From contig NZ_FMYF01000012.1 in NCBI RefSeq assembly GCF_900092135.1, positions 1 through 64,000 of the forward strand: a stretch of DNA of 64,000 nt, written 5' to 3'. The notes under the pieces were generated by a model. It was given only the letters and a program-made list of their open reading frames with translations, searched no databases and was not told the origin of the DNA. This document shows, in pieces, positions 51,474 to 60,212 of this stretch; position 1 is the stretch's first letter; the number at the start of each line of letters is the position of its first letter. This DNA is from Raineyella antarctica. Lineage in GTDB: Bacteria > Actinomycetota > Actinomycetes > Propionibacteriales > Propionibacteriaceae. Both the position numbers and the translations under genes were made by a program.

Positions 51474-52715
51474 ATGGCAATCAACCGTACGTTGCAGCGG
51501 GTCGAGACCGCCATCGGTGCCCTTGCCGGACGGGTGCTGGACCCCTCCGACGCCCACCCGGTGCTGCTCGAGCTGGCCGAGGTCCTCGGCCGCCGTCCCT
51601 ATGCCGTGATCGGTCCACGGGCCCGGTTCCGCTGGCTGTTCGACGCGCTGATGGTGGAGGTGGGGATCGACCACTTCCGGGGCACCTGGGAGCTGGGCTA
51701 CCGGGCGTTCCCGTACGAGCCCGACGTCCGGTGGGGCGAGCACCTGTCGTTCCGGTCCGGCGTCGCGGACGTCGCGCCCCCGTACGAGTGGTCGCTGGAG
51801 CTGGCGGATCCGCCGCCCGGGCCGTGGCTCCCGCCGGTCTATCCGCTGCTCGGCTGGGCCCACGTCGCCGACGAGCTCGGCTACCTGGTGGGGATGCTCC
51901 CCAGGGACCTGGCGACCGTCCCCCCGACGTGGTTCGACGGTCGCATCGGGCTGTGCAGCAGCCTGGCCGGAATCGACGTGGAGGTGGTGGCCGACCGGCG
52001 CGGGTTGACCGTGCACGCCCCCGGCACGGCGCTGCACCTGGCTGCGGAGGCCGCCCAGCGGGCCGGGACGGTGATCGGACGGGCCTGGGCCACCGCGTAC
52101 GCGGGCCGGGCCCCCGGTGAGTTGGCGATCAGCACGACCTCGCCGGCGCGTCCCTTCACCCTGCTCGCCGCCCCGGCCGGCACCGACCCGGTCGACGAGA
52201 ACCTGCAGCCGGCTTCCTTCACCGACCTGGCCGACCTGGACGTCCCCGGCCGGGCCGCCGCCCCCGGACGGCTGCCACCCGCGGCGGAGCCCGAGGAGGC
52301 CTTCCTGGCCGCGTACGCCACGCCGGAGGAGGGGGCCGACCTGGTCCGCGAGGCGGTCGGCGGCGGCGTCCCCGCCTTCCTGGAGCAGCACGCGCTGGCC
52401 GCCGGCCGGCCCCCGGCCGGGCTCGAACTCCGGGCGGAGGCGGGCTGGCGTGTCCGGGTGCGCAGTGGCGCCCTGCGCCTGGTGCTGGTGGAGGGCCGGC
52501 ACCGTACGGCCGACGTGTCCGACCACGCGCACCGGCTACTCGACCTGCTCGAGGAGGCGTACGGCACCCCCTGGGGGTCCGCCGCGGACTCGCACGGACG
52601 GCTGGCCCGGACCTGGCAGGTCGGCGGCACCGCCGTCCGGGCCGGCTCCTCCGGTGACACCGTGGTGGTCGAGATCACCTCGTACGAGGACCTGGTGCTC
52701 TACCACTTCGGCTGA
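51474..52715 (+). CDS. Conserved hypothetical protein, unknown family
   Basis: 413 residues without signal peptide, membrane helix or a motif I recognise. The protein is rich in Ala, Pro, Gly and acidic residues, and the C-terminus ends in Thr-Ser-Tyr-Glu-Asp-Leu-Val-Leu-Tyr-His-Phe-Gly. Good codon use and GC3 support it as a real gene. It lies between a stress protein and a DUF5134-like membrane protein. ATG at 51474 follows GGGGGGTGGG. A start ten codons upstream (51444) is possible. Confidence 0.7.
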   Translation: MAINRTLQRVETAIGALAGRVLDPSDAHPVLLELAEVLGRRPYAVIGPRARFRWLFDALMVEVGIDHFRGTWELGYRAFPYEPDVRWGEHLSFRSGVADVAPPYEWSLELADPPPGPWLPPVYPLLGWAHVADELGYLVGMLPRDLATVPPTWFDGRIGLCSSLAGIDVEVVADRRGLTVHAPGTALHLAAEAAQRAGTVIGRAWATAYAGRAPGELAISTTSPARPFTLLAAPAGTDPVDENLQPASFTDLADLDVPGRAAAPGRLPPAAEPEEAFLAAYATPEEGADLVREAVGGGVPAFLEQHALAAGRPPAGLELRAEAGWRVRVRSGALRLVLVEGRHRTADVSDHAHRLLDLLEEAYGTPWGSAADSHGRLARTWQVGGTAVRAGSSGDTVVVEITSYEDLVLYHFG

Positions 52716-52858
52716 CGTGCCGTTTCGGCTACGTACGGGGGGTATCGGCCGATCCGGGCAGCCCTAGGCTGGCTCCGCAATCGTCGTCCCAGCGTTGGCG
52801 TGTCGTTCCCACACGTCGCGACCCGATGACTTCCGTCACCCATCGGGAGGTATCCGCT

Positions 52859-53635
52859 GTGTTCACGTACGCCGACACGCCTGTCACGTTCATCGGCCTG
52901 TTCATCCTCTTCGCCTTCAGCCTCGCCTGGGGCCTCTACGAGCTCACCCGTCGCCAGGACCGCGTCCAGGCCGTGTCCAACACGCTGCACCTGGTCATGT
53001 CGGTGGTGATGCTGCTGATGGTCTCGCGGGCCACCTGGCGCCCGCTGGCCAGCACGGTGCCGGCCTGGCTGCTGGTCGGCTTCTTCGCCGCCGCGGTGCT
53101 GTGGTTCGTCGCCCTGGCGCTGACCGGCCGCGGCTCCCGCGCCCACTTCGCCGGCCACGCCGCGATGTTCGGCGCGATGACCTGGCACCTAGCCGGGATG
53201 GAGGTGAAGATGGCCTCGATGTCGAAGGCGATGCCGTCCGGCCCGATGGGGGGCCACGCCCACGCCAGGTTGCCGATGGCCGCGGCGGCCGGACCGGCCG
53301 ACCCGATGTGGTGGGTGGCCGTGGTGGGTGCCCCGCTCATGGCCTACCTGCTGGTCGCGGCCGTGCTCGACCTGGTCCGCGTCGTACGGTCCGCGCCCGC
53401 CCCGGCAGCGGCCCCGCACGCGGCCCCGCTGCTGGTCGGCGCCGGCGCCCCGCTCGCCGAGGTCCCCGGCGTCCCCCAGGTCCACGCCACCGGCTGCCAC
53501 GAGCCGCGTACGGTCGCCTCGACCAGCTTCCGCCTGGCCGCCCTGGCGGCGTTCGCGATGAACTTCGGCATGTTCTGGATGTCGACCGGCCTGATGGTCC
53601 CGGTCCTGCCCTGGATGACGCACCTCGCGTTCTGA
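52859..53635 (+). CDS. DUF5134-like membrane protein with Met/His-rich loop
   Basis: 258 residues with about seven membrane helices. Between helices 4 and 5 (residues 110-140) is a loop holding Met114, Met118, Met121, Met125, Met130, His133, His135 and Met140, next to His110. Such clustering often binds copper. The GTG start at 52859 has an excellent GGGAGG eight bases upstream, better than the ATG at 52826. Function in metal handling is inferred. Confidence 0.8.
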   Translation: MFTYADTPVTFIGLFILFAFSLAWGLYELTRRQDRVQAVSNTLHLVMSVVMLLMVSRATWRPLASTVPAWLLVGFFAAAVLWFVALALTGRGSRAHFAGHAAMFGAMTWHLAGMEVKMASMSKAMPSGPMGGHAHARLPMAAAAGPADPMWWVAVVGAPLMAYLLVAAVLDLVRVVRSAPAPAAAPHAAPLLVGAGAPLAEVPGVPQVHATGCHEPRTVASTSFRLAALAAFAMNFGMFWMSTGLMVPVLPWMTHLAF

Positions 53636-53694
53636 TCGGACGAGTGGCTCGGCTGATGCATCCGGCGCTGGAGCGGCGCCCCGGCCGCCAGCCC

Positions 53695-54609
53695 CTAGGC
53701 CCGGGCCTCCCGTTCGCGCAGCGAGAGCACCGCGTACATCAGCTGGTGCCGTGGGGTCGCCACCCGGAGCTCGCGGCCCAGCCGGACCATCGCCCCGGCC
53801 TGGCCGTCCAGCTCCGAGGGCCGACCCTCCAGCAGGTCGCGCTGCAGCGAGGTCGTCACGTCCGCAGGCTGCTCGTCGACGAAGGCGAGCGTACGATCCA
53901 CCGCGTCCGGCGGCAGCGCCACTCCCCTGGCCCGGGCGAGGGCGTCCACCTCGGCGATGCAGGCCGCCAGCTCCTCGCGCAGCCCGGTGCGCAGCTCCCC
54001 GATCGCCCGGCCGCTCAGGGCCCCGAGCAGGCCGGACGGGATGATGAACATCGCCTTGGCCCACAGGTCGACCCAGATGTCCGCCGGCTCGGGGGCCGGG
54101 ATGCCGACGCCCTCGAACGCGGCCCGGCAGGCCTCCAGCACCGGCGTCTCCACGTTGTCCCAGCCGGCGAAGGTGACCGTCCCCGGCCCGCCGTGGTGGC
54201 TGATCCGGCCCGGCGCATCCCGCTGGGTGAAGATCCGGACCACGCAGGGGGCGACGTGTTCGCGCCCGACCACGGCGGCGATCCGGTCGGGGGCGTCCAC
54301 CCCGTTCTGCATCGTCAGCACGATCGTGCCGGGCCCCACCAGCGGGGGGAGCTGGTCGGCGATGTCGTCGAGCTGGTCGGCCTTCACCGTGACCAGGACC
54401 ACGTCGACGTGGCCGACCGTACGGGCGTCGTCGGTGGCCATCACCCGTTCCAGCCGGGCCCGGAACCCGCCGCTGACGGTGAGCCCGCCGGTGAGCAGGC
54501 TGCGCAACGTACGCTCCCGCACCACGAAGTTGACCTCGTGGCCGCCCGCGGCCAGCAGGCCGCCGAAGAAACCGCCGAGACCCCCGGCGCCGATGACTGC
54601 GAACCGCAC
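53695..54609 (-). CDS. panE: 2-dehydropantoate 2-reductase family (PanE/ApbA-like)
   Basis: 304 residues. The N-terminal Rossmann motif is Gly-Ala-Gly-Gly-Leu-Gly at 7-12. Catalytic Lys is in Asp-Leu-Trp-Ala-Lys near 185, and the C-terminal Arg-Pro-Ser-Glu-Leu-Asp near 266 holds the substrate. It would reduce ketopantoate to pantoate with NADPH for CoA synthesis. Paralogues of other function exist. The GTG start follows AGGAGG. Same direction as, and 9 bp after, the permease fusion. Confidence 0.85.
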   Translation of the reverse strand: MRFAVIGAGGLGGFFGGLLAAGGHEVNFVVRERTLRSLLTGGLTVSGGFRARLERVMATDDARTVGHVDVVLVTVKADQLDDIADQLPPLVGPGTIVLTMQNGVDAPDRIAAVVGREHVAPCVVRIFTQRDAPGRISHHGGPGTVTFAGWDNVETPVLEACRAAFEGVGIPAPEPADIWVDLWAKAMFIIPSGLLGALSGRAIGELRTGLREELAACIAEVDALARARGVALPPDAVDRTLAFVDEQPADVTTSLQRDLLEGRPSELDGQAGAMVRLGRELRVATPRHQLMYAVLSLREREARA

Positions 54610-54618
54610 GATGTCCTC

Positions 54619-56547
54619 CTAGGTGAGTTGTTCGAACTTCCGCGCCCAGGCCGACCGGATCGGGTTGGCGTCGGCGACCAGCGCGTCGAAGCGGGCATCG
54701 GCGATGTCGCCGACCGCGGCCACCGCGGTGACCAGCTCCCGGGCCGGCGAGCTGGCGACCCGGTGCCAGCCGTCGCGGATGAGCTGGTCGCGGCCGGCCA
54801 GGTTGGCCAGGCTGACCACCAGGGGCAGTCCGTGCTTGTCCTGGTAGGCCGCGCTGACCGCCGCGATCTCCGTACGATCCCGATCGTCGAGCCGGTCCAG
54901 GGCGATCGAGCCGGTCTCCTGGAGGGCCTTGATGTCCTCGGGCGCCGCGTCGGGGTCAGCGAGCACCAGTTCGCTGATGTCGTAGTAGCTGGAGACCAGG
55001 GCGCGCTGCTCCTGCGGGTCGGCGGACAGCACGACCTGCTGGAAGGCGTCGCGCAACTCCTCGGTGCTGGCGAAGGGGCGGTCCTCCCAGGCCCGTTCGA
55101 CCGGCCAGGGGAGCGGGAAGAGCGTGCCGAAGGTGCCGACGAACTCGTCGCGCGACATCGCGTTCACCTCGTCGAGACGGACGGGCCTGCCGTACTGGAC
55201 CGCGACGTCGGGACCGCGTCGGCGGCCGACGTGGAAGAACAGCAGGTTGAGCACGATCGCGACGATCGCACCGATCGTCACCCCGGACCCGAAGATGATC
55301 GCCAGCCACGGCGGCACCGCCTGGGCGATGCCCGGCTGCAGGGTGACGAGCATGGCCAGGCCGACCGAGGTCGAGACGATCACCGCGTTGCGGTTGTCGT
55401 GCATGTCGACCTTGCCGAGCGTCTGGATGCCGACCACCGCGACGTTGGCGAACATCGCCAGCGAGGCCCCGCCGAGGACAGGGGCCGGGATCGCCGCGAC
55501 GATCGCGCCGGCCTTGGGCAGCAGCCCGAGCACGATCATCAGCACGCCGGCGGCGGTGACGACCCAGCGGGACTTGACCCGGGTGAGCCGGACCAGGCCG
55601 ACGTTCTGGGCGAAGCAGGTGTACGGGAAGGAGTTGAGCACCCCGCCGAGGGTCGTCGACAGTCCGTCGGCGCGCAGGGCCGCCGAGATGTGGTGCGGGG
55701 TGATCCGCTTGCCGACGATCTCGCCGGTGGCGAAGACGTCGCCGGTCGTCTCGACGGCGGTGATCGCCATCACGATGACCATCGAGATGATGGCGGTCAG
55801 GGAGAACGCCGGCCAGCCGAAGAAGAACGGGGTGGTGAAGCCGATCGGGGCGGCGGTCCCGACGCCGGAGAAGTCGGTGTGCCCCAGCAGCGCCGCGACA
55901 CCGGTGCCGAGCACCAGGCCGATCAGCACCGCGATGGTGGCCATGAAGCCCTTGAAGATCCGCTGGGCCAGCACGATCACGGCCAGGGTGCCGAACGCGT
56001 AGAGCAGGCCGGGGACCATCAGGGTCGGCTCGGTCTGGCCCCAGCGGACGATGTCGCCGGCGGCCACGCCGATCAGGGTGGTGCCCATCACGGTCAGCAG
56101 GGTGCCGGTGACCACCGGCGGGAAGTACTTCAGCAGCCGGGCGAAGTACGGGGCGGCAAAGAAGGTGACCAGGCCGGCCACGATGATCGAGCCGTAGACC
56201 GCGGCGAGGCCGTCGGTGCCGCCGCCGGAGGCCAGGCCGATCGCGATGATCGGGGAGACCGCGGTGAAGGTCACGCCCTGCAGCAGCGGGAGGCGTACGC
56301 CGATGCGCCTGCCCAGGCCGGCCGACTGGATGATCGAGGCGATCCCGCAGGTGAACAGGTCGGCGTTGATCAGGTGGATGGTGTCCCGGGTGGAGAGGCC
56401 CAGGCCCTGTGCGACGACCAGCGGCACGATGACGGCGCCGGCGTAGAAGGCCAGCACGTGCTGCAGGCCGAGGACCGCGAGCTTCGGGACCGGGGGCACC
56501 GCGTCGACCGGGTCGACGGGGCGTACGAGTGAGGTCGTGGTGGACAC
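54619..56547 (-). CDS. NCS2 purine/xanthine permease fused to a degenerate OHCU decarboxylase domain
   Basis: 642 residues. The first 450 form an NCS2 nucleobase permease with about 14 membrane helices, including the conserved Gln-His-Val-Leu near 30 and Ala-Val-Glu-Thr-Thr-Gly-Asp near 270. From about 456 to the end is an OHCU decarboxylase-like domain (Phe-Gly-Thr-Leu-Phe, Ala-Trp-x3-Arg-Pro-Phe, then a Lys-His-Gly-Leu-Pro motif). The catalytic His-Pro of that family is Tyr521-Tyr522 here, so decarboxylation is doubtful. GTG at 56547 has GGTGGGGG upstream. GTG at 56568, overlapping the AAA stop, is the alternative. Confidence 0.85.
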   Translation of the reverse strand: MSTTTSLVRPVDPVDAVPPVPKLAVLGLQHVLAFYAGAVIVPLVVAQGLGLSTRDTIHLINADLFTCGIASIIQSAGLGRRIGVRLPLLQGVTFTAVSPIIAIGLASGGGTDGLAAVYGSIIVAGLVTFFAAPYFARLLKYFPPVVTGTLLTVMGTTLIGVAAGDIVRWGQTEPTLMVPGLLYAFGTLAVIVLAQRIFKGFMATIAVLIGLVLGTGVAALLGHTDFSGVGTAAPIGFTTPFFFGWPAFSLTAIISMVIVMAITAVETTGDVFATGEIVGKRITPHHISAALRADGLSTTLGGVLNSFPYTCFAQNVGLVRLTRVKSRWVVTAAGVLMIVLGLLPKAGAIVAAIPAPVLGGASLAMFANVAVVGIQTLGKVDMHDNRNAVIVSTSVGLAMLVTLQPGIAQAVPPWLAIIFGSGVTIGAIVAIVLNLLFFHVGRRRGPDVAVQYGRPVRLDEVNAMSRDEFVGTFGTLFPLPWPVERAWEDRPFASTEELRDAFQQVVLSADPQEQRALVSSYYDISELVLADPDAAPEDIKALQETGSIALDRLDDRDRTEIAAVSAAYQDKHGLPLVVSLANLAGRDQLIRDGWHRVASSPARELVTAVAAVGDIADARFDALVADANPIRSAWARKFEQLT

Positions 56548-56564
56548 GGCCCCCACCCTAGAGG

Positions 56565-57746
56565 TCACTCCACCGGCGGCGTCGACCGGAGGTACCTACC
56601 GAAGTGCGGCACGGTGAACTGCACCTTGCCGCGCTCCCCCGAGTAGACCAGGCCCTTCTTCATCAGCGAGTCGCGGGCCGGGGAGAGGCTCTGCGGCTTG
56701 CGGTCCAGGTGGGCGGCGACCTCGGCAGTGCTGGCCGGTTCCTCCCCGCCGACCTCCGCCATCGCCCGCAGGTACTCCCGCTCGGCCGGGGTGGCCCGCT
56801 CGTAGCGCGACCCGAAGAAGCCGACGGCCAACTCGGACTCGGCTTGCGGCACCGCGACCCGGACGTCGTCGACGGTGATCGGCGAGGCGGTCGCGACGTC
56901 CCAGACGGCCTTGCCGTACGCCTGGATGAAGTAGGGGTAGCCGCCGGTGGCGGTGTAGAGCGCGGCCAGCGCCTCGGGCTCGTACGCGGCCTCCTCGTCG
57001 GCGGCGGGTGCGGCGAGCGCGGCGTCGGCGGCCTCCCGGGCCAGCCGGTCGATCCGTACGTAGCGGAACAGGCGCTCGCTGTAGGACTTGGAGGCCGACA
57101 GCACGGCCGGCAGGTGCGGCAGCCCGGCCCCGACCACGACCAGCGGCAGGCCCTGCTGGCTGAGCTCGTGGCAGGCCGCACAGATCGCGGAGACGTCCTC
57201 GGGCTCCAGGTCCTGCATCTCGTCGATGTACACCGCCACCCCGGTGCCCAGGTCGGCGGCCAGCCCTCCGACGTCGGAGAACACCTCGACCAGGTCGATC
57301 TCGATGTCCCCGGAATCGGCGCGCCCGCGGGTGGGGGCGGCGGTGATGCCCGGGTTCCACCGGTCCCGCAGCTTGGTGCCGGGCTTGGCGTCCGCCTCGA
57401 CGAAGGACCGTACGGTGCCCAGCACCAGCTCGGTCTGGGAGGGATGGCCGAGCTCTCGGATCGCCATGTGCAGGGCGGCGCCCAGCGGGCGGCGCAGCGA
57501 CTGGCCGGGACGGGCCTCCAGCTTGCCGGTGCCCCAGCCGGCGCGGACCGCCGAGGACCGCAACGTGTTCAGCAGCACCGTCTTGCCCACCCCGCGCAGT
57601 CCGGTGAGCACCATCGAGCGCTCCGGGCGGCCCTTGGCGACGCGTGCCAGCACGACGTCGAAGGCGCGCAACTCCTCGTCACGGCCGGTCAGGGCGGGCG
57701 GGCGCTGTCCCGCCCCGGGGGCGTACGGGTTCTGGATCGGGTCCAC
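56565..57746 (-). CDS. AAA family ATPase (Orc/Cdc6-like AAA_16)
   Basis: 393 residues. Walker A is Gly-Leu-Arg-Gly-Val-Gly-Lys-Thr near 48-55, Walker B Val-Tyr-Ile-Asp-Glu near 172, and a winged helix about 330-385 follows. The architecture (AAA plus a wHTH domain) is like archaeal Cdc6 and some transposon-borne or regulatory ATPases. The role is unknown. GTG start with weak ribosome site. Its stop overlaps the alternative start of the permease gene. Confidence 0.85.
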   Translation of the reverse strand: MDPIQNPYAPGAGQRPPALTGRDEELRAFDVVLARVAKGRPERSMVLTGLRGVGKTVLLNTLRSSAVRAGWGTGKLEARPGQSLRRPLGAALHMAIRELGHPSQTELVLGTVRSFVEADAKPGTKLRDRWNPGITAAPTRGRADSGDIEIDLVEVFSDVGGLAADLGTGVAVYIDEMQDLEPEDVSAICAACHELSQQGLPLVVVGAGLPHLPAVLSASKSYSERLFRYVRIDRLAREAADAALAAPAADEEAAYEPEALAALYTATGGYPYFIQAYGKAVWDVATASPITVDDVRVAVPQAESELAVGFFGSRYERATPAEREYLRAMAEVGGEEPASTAEVAAHLDRKPQSLSPARDSLMKKGLVYSGERGKVQFTVPHFGRYLRSTPPVE

Positions 57747-57830
57747 GATGACACTCTATGGTCCGCTCTACCGCAGGACCGATAGTGACGCAGATGTCGA
57801 TCGAGATCGGCCGTGGATTATCTTGCAGGA

Positions 57831-58616
57831 ATGCACGAGCAACTCGCCCTCGCCCTCGAGGCGTACCGCCGGACCTCCCCCCTCGTCCACTGCCTCACCA
57901 ACACCGTGGTGACGAACTTCACCGCGAACGTGGTGCTCGCCTCCGGCGGTGCCCCGGCCATGGTGGACAACCCGCAGGAGGCGGCCGGCTTCGCCGCGAT
58001 CGCCGGCGGCGTGCTGGTCAACCTCGGCACCCCGCAGGAGCACACCGTGGCCGCGATGGGGCTGGCGTCGGCCTCGGCCCGTGACCACGGCGTCCCGTGG
58101 GTGCTGGACCCGGTCGGTGCCGGCGGCCTGCCGTGGCGTACGCAGGTCGCCGTCGAGCTGCTGGACAACCGCCCCACGATCGTGCGCGGCAATGCCTCCG
58201 AGGTGCTCGGCCTGACCGGCGGCTCCGGCGGCAAGGGCGTGGACAGCACCGAGACCTCCGAGAACGCCCTGGCGGCCGCCCGGGCGCTGGCCCAGGACTT
58301 CGGTTCGGTGGTCGCGGTCAGCGGGCCGACCGACTACCTCACCGACGGCCACCGGGTGCTGGCGCTGGGCAACGGCGTGGAGCTGATGACCCGGGTGACC
58401 GGCGTCGGCTGCGCGCTCGGCGCGCTGATGGCCGGCTTCGCGGCAGCCACCCCCGACGCCCTGGTGGCCGCTGCAGCAGCCACCACCCTGCTCTGCCTGG
58501 CCGCCGAGGAGGCTCCCAAGAACGGCCCGGGCTCCTTCGCCGTCGGGCTGCTCGATGCCCTGTCGACGATCACCCCGGACAAGCTCGCCGACCGGGCGCG
58601 CCTGGAGGAGCGGTGA
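57831..58616 (+). CDS. thiM: Hydroxyethylthiazole kinase
   Basis: 261 residues. Conserved Pro-Leu-Val-His-Cys-Leu-Thr-Asn near the start, Asn-Leu-Gly-Thr near 65 and Thr-Gly-Val-Gly-Cys-Ala-Leu-Gly near 196-203, where the catalytic Cys lies. It phosphorylates the thiazole moiety for thiamine salvage. ATG at 57831 has AGGA placed too close, and the GTG at 57813 (six codons longer) is a possible start. It overlaps thiE. No TPP riboswitch fits into the 66-84-bp leader. Confidence 0.93.
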   Translation: MHEQLALALEAYRRTSPLVHCLTNTVVTNFTANVVLASGGAPAMVDNPQEAAGFAAIAGGVLVNLGTPQEHTVAAMGLASASARDHGVPWVLDPVGAGGLPWRTQVAVELLDNRPTIVRGNASEVLGLTGGSGGKGVDSTETSENALAAARALAQDFGSVVAVSGPTDYLTDGHRVLALGNGVELMTRVTGVGCALGALMAGFAAATPDALVAAAAATTLLCLAAEEAPKNGPGSFAVGLLDALSTITPDKLADRARLEER

Positions 58617-59251
58617 GCGCTCCGCTGCCCGACCTGCGGCTCTACCTGGTCACCGACCGGGCGATGACCGCGGCGTACGGACTCGTCCCGACCGTGCTGG
58701 ACGCCGTGGCCGGTGGCGTCGGGATCGTCCAGCTGCGCGACCCCGAGGCCGACGACGACGAGCTGGTGCGGATCGGCCGCGAACTCCATGCCGCGCTGGC
58801 CGGCCGGGTGCCGCTGCTGGTCAACGACCGGGTCCACCTGGTCGAGGCGATCGGCGCAGAGGGCGCGCACATCGGCCAGCACGACCTGCCGGCCGACCAG
58901 GCCCGCCAGGTGCTCGGCCCGGACCGACTGCTCGGCCTCTCGGTGCAGACCGTCGCCCACGTCGAGGCCGCCCGGGAGCTCGGCCCGGGGGTGGTCGACT
59001 ACATCGGGATCGGCCCGGTCTGGGACACCGCCACCAAGCCCGATGCCGCCCGCGCCGGCGGCCCGGCCCACACCGCCGCCGTCGCCGCGGCCAGCCCGTG
59101 GCCCAGCGTGGCGATCGGCGGGATCAACCTCGCCCGGGTGCCCAGCCTGCGCCACACCGGGATCGACGGGATCAGCGTGGTCTCGGCGATCTGCTGCGCC
59201 CCCGAGCCCCGCCGGGCGGCGGAGGAGCTGCTGGCGGCCTGGACCCGTTGA
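58613..59251 (+). CDS. thiE: Thiamine-phosphate synthase
   Basis: 212 residues in a TIM barrel. Gln-Leu-Arg near 37 and Asn-Asp near 66 bind pyrophosphate and Mg2+, and Gly-Gly-Ile-Asn near 168 closes the phosphate site. It joins thiazole phosphate with HMP diphosphate. The GTG start overlaps the thiM stop (GTGA), with GGAGG upstream. With thiM it forms a thiazole-salvage module. Confidence 0.94.
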   Translation: MSAPLPDLRLYLVTDRAMTAAYGLVPTVLDAVAGGVGIVQLRDPEADDDELVRIGRELHAALAGRVPLLVNDRVHLVEAIGAEGAHIGQHDLPADQARQVLGPDRLLGLSVQTVAHVEAARELGPGVVDYIGIGPVWDTATKPDAARAGGPAHTAAVAAASPWPSVAIGGINLARVPSLRHTGIDGISVVSAICCAPEPRRAAEELLAAWTR

Positions 59252-59330
59252 GCGGGGCGGCTTGGTCGTCGTGGCAGGATCGACCGGTGTCCGCACCGCC
59301 AGCATGAACGATCCCATCGGAGGTTGACCC

Positions 59331-60203
59331 TTGTCCTGGACCTTGCCCGAGCAGTGGGTGAACAACGCGGTCGTCATCGTCGTGACGGTCCTGATCGCGT
59401 TCATCGCCCGCGGACTCCTGATCCGTACGATCCGCCGGATCGAGCGATCGGTGGTCGCCGAGGCCAAGGGCCGGCGCAACCGCGCCAGTGAGATCCTGCG
59501 CCGGGCCGCCGACATGTCGGACGAGCGCCACCAGCAACGTACGCACACCATGGCCGGCCTGCTGAAGAACCTGGTCGACATCATCATCGTGGTGGTCGTG
59601 GTGATGACCATCCTCAACGTGGTCGGCGTTCCGCTCGGCCCGCTGCTCGCCAGCGCCAGCATCGGCGGCGTCGCCATCGGCTTCGGCGCGCAGTCGCTGG
59701 TGAAGGACTACATCTCGGGCATCTTCATGGTCTCCGAGGACCAGTTCGGCGTTGGCGACTGGATCCAGATCAACGACCAGGTCTCCGGGCGGGTCGAGGA
59801 GGTCGGCCTGCGCGTCACCCGGGTGCGGGCGTTCTCCGGTGTCGTCTGGTACATCCGCAACGGCGACATCGTCCAACTCGGCAACTCCTCCCAGGGCACC
59901 TCGACGGCGATCATCGACGTGCCGATCGCCGTCCACGGCGACTCCGGCCACGCCATCTCGATCATCCGCGAGGTGCTGGCCCAGATGGCCGGGGAGCCGG
60001 AGTGGCAGCAGGTACTGATCGCCGACCCTGTGGTGCTCGGCGTGGAGAGCATCGACCCCCGCCAGACCAAGCTCCGGGCGACCGCCGACACGCTGGCCAA
60101 CCAGCAGTGGGGCTTCCAGCGCGAGGCGCTGAACCGGATCCGCACCGCCCTGCACGAGGCCGGGATCGAGCCGCCGACGGCCTACCCGCCGCCCCTGGAG
60201 TGA
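59331..60203 (+). CDS. MscS-type mechanosensitive channel
   Basis: 290 residues. Two or three membrane helices are followed by the pore-lining helix (Gly/Ala-rich, Ala-Ser-Ala-Ser-Ile-Gly-Gly-Val-Ala-Ile-Gly-Phe-Gly-Ala-Gln, near 103-117) and the MscS beta domain (Gly-Asp-Trp-Ile near 141). It releases solutes on hypo-osmotic shock. The start is TTG at 59331 with GGAGG seven bases upstream. No better ATG exists. Its 3' end is 9 bp from the convergent DUF2207 gene. Confidence 0.92.
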   Translation: MSWTLPEQWVNNAVVIVVTVLIAFIARGLLIRTIRRIERSVVAEAKGRRNRASEILRRAADMSDERHQQRTHTMAGLLKNLVDIIIVVVVVMTILNVVGVPLGPLLASASIGGVAIGFGAQSLVKDYISGIFMVSEDQFGVGDWIQINDQVSGRVEEVGLRVTRVRAFSGVVWYIRNGDIVQLGNSSQGTSTAIIDVPIAVHGDSGHAISIIREVLAQMAGEPEWQQVLIADPVVLGVESIDPRQTKLRATADTLANQQWGFQREALNRIRTALHEAGIEPPTAYPPPLE

Positions 60204-60212
60204 CGCACCCGC

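Noticed and set aside
52795-56532. A 1245-codon plus-strand open frame
   Set aside because: It runs antisense to panE and the permease fusion and across the DUF5134 gene in another frame. It is Arg/Gly/Asp-rich with no domain and is a high-GC shadow.
57747-57830. A TPP riboswitch upstream of thiM
   Set aside because: Fewer than 85 bp separate the divergent ATPase from thiM and the conserved THI-box sequences are not seen.
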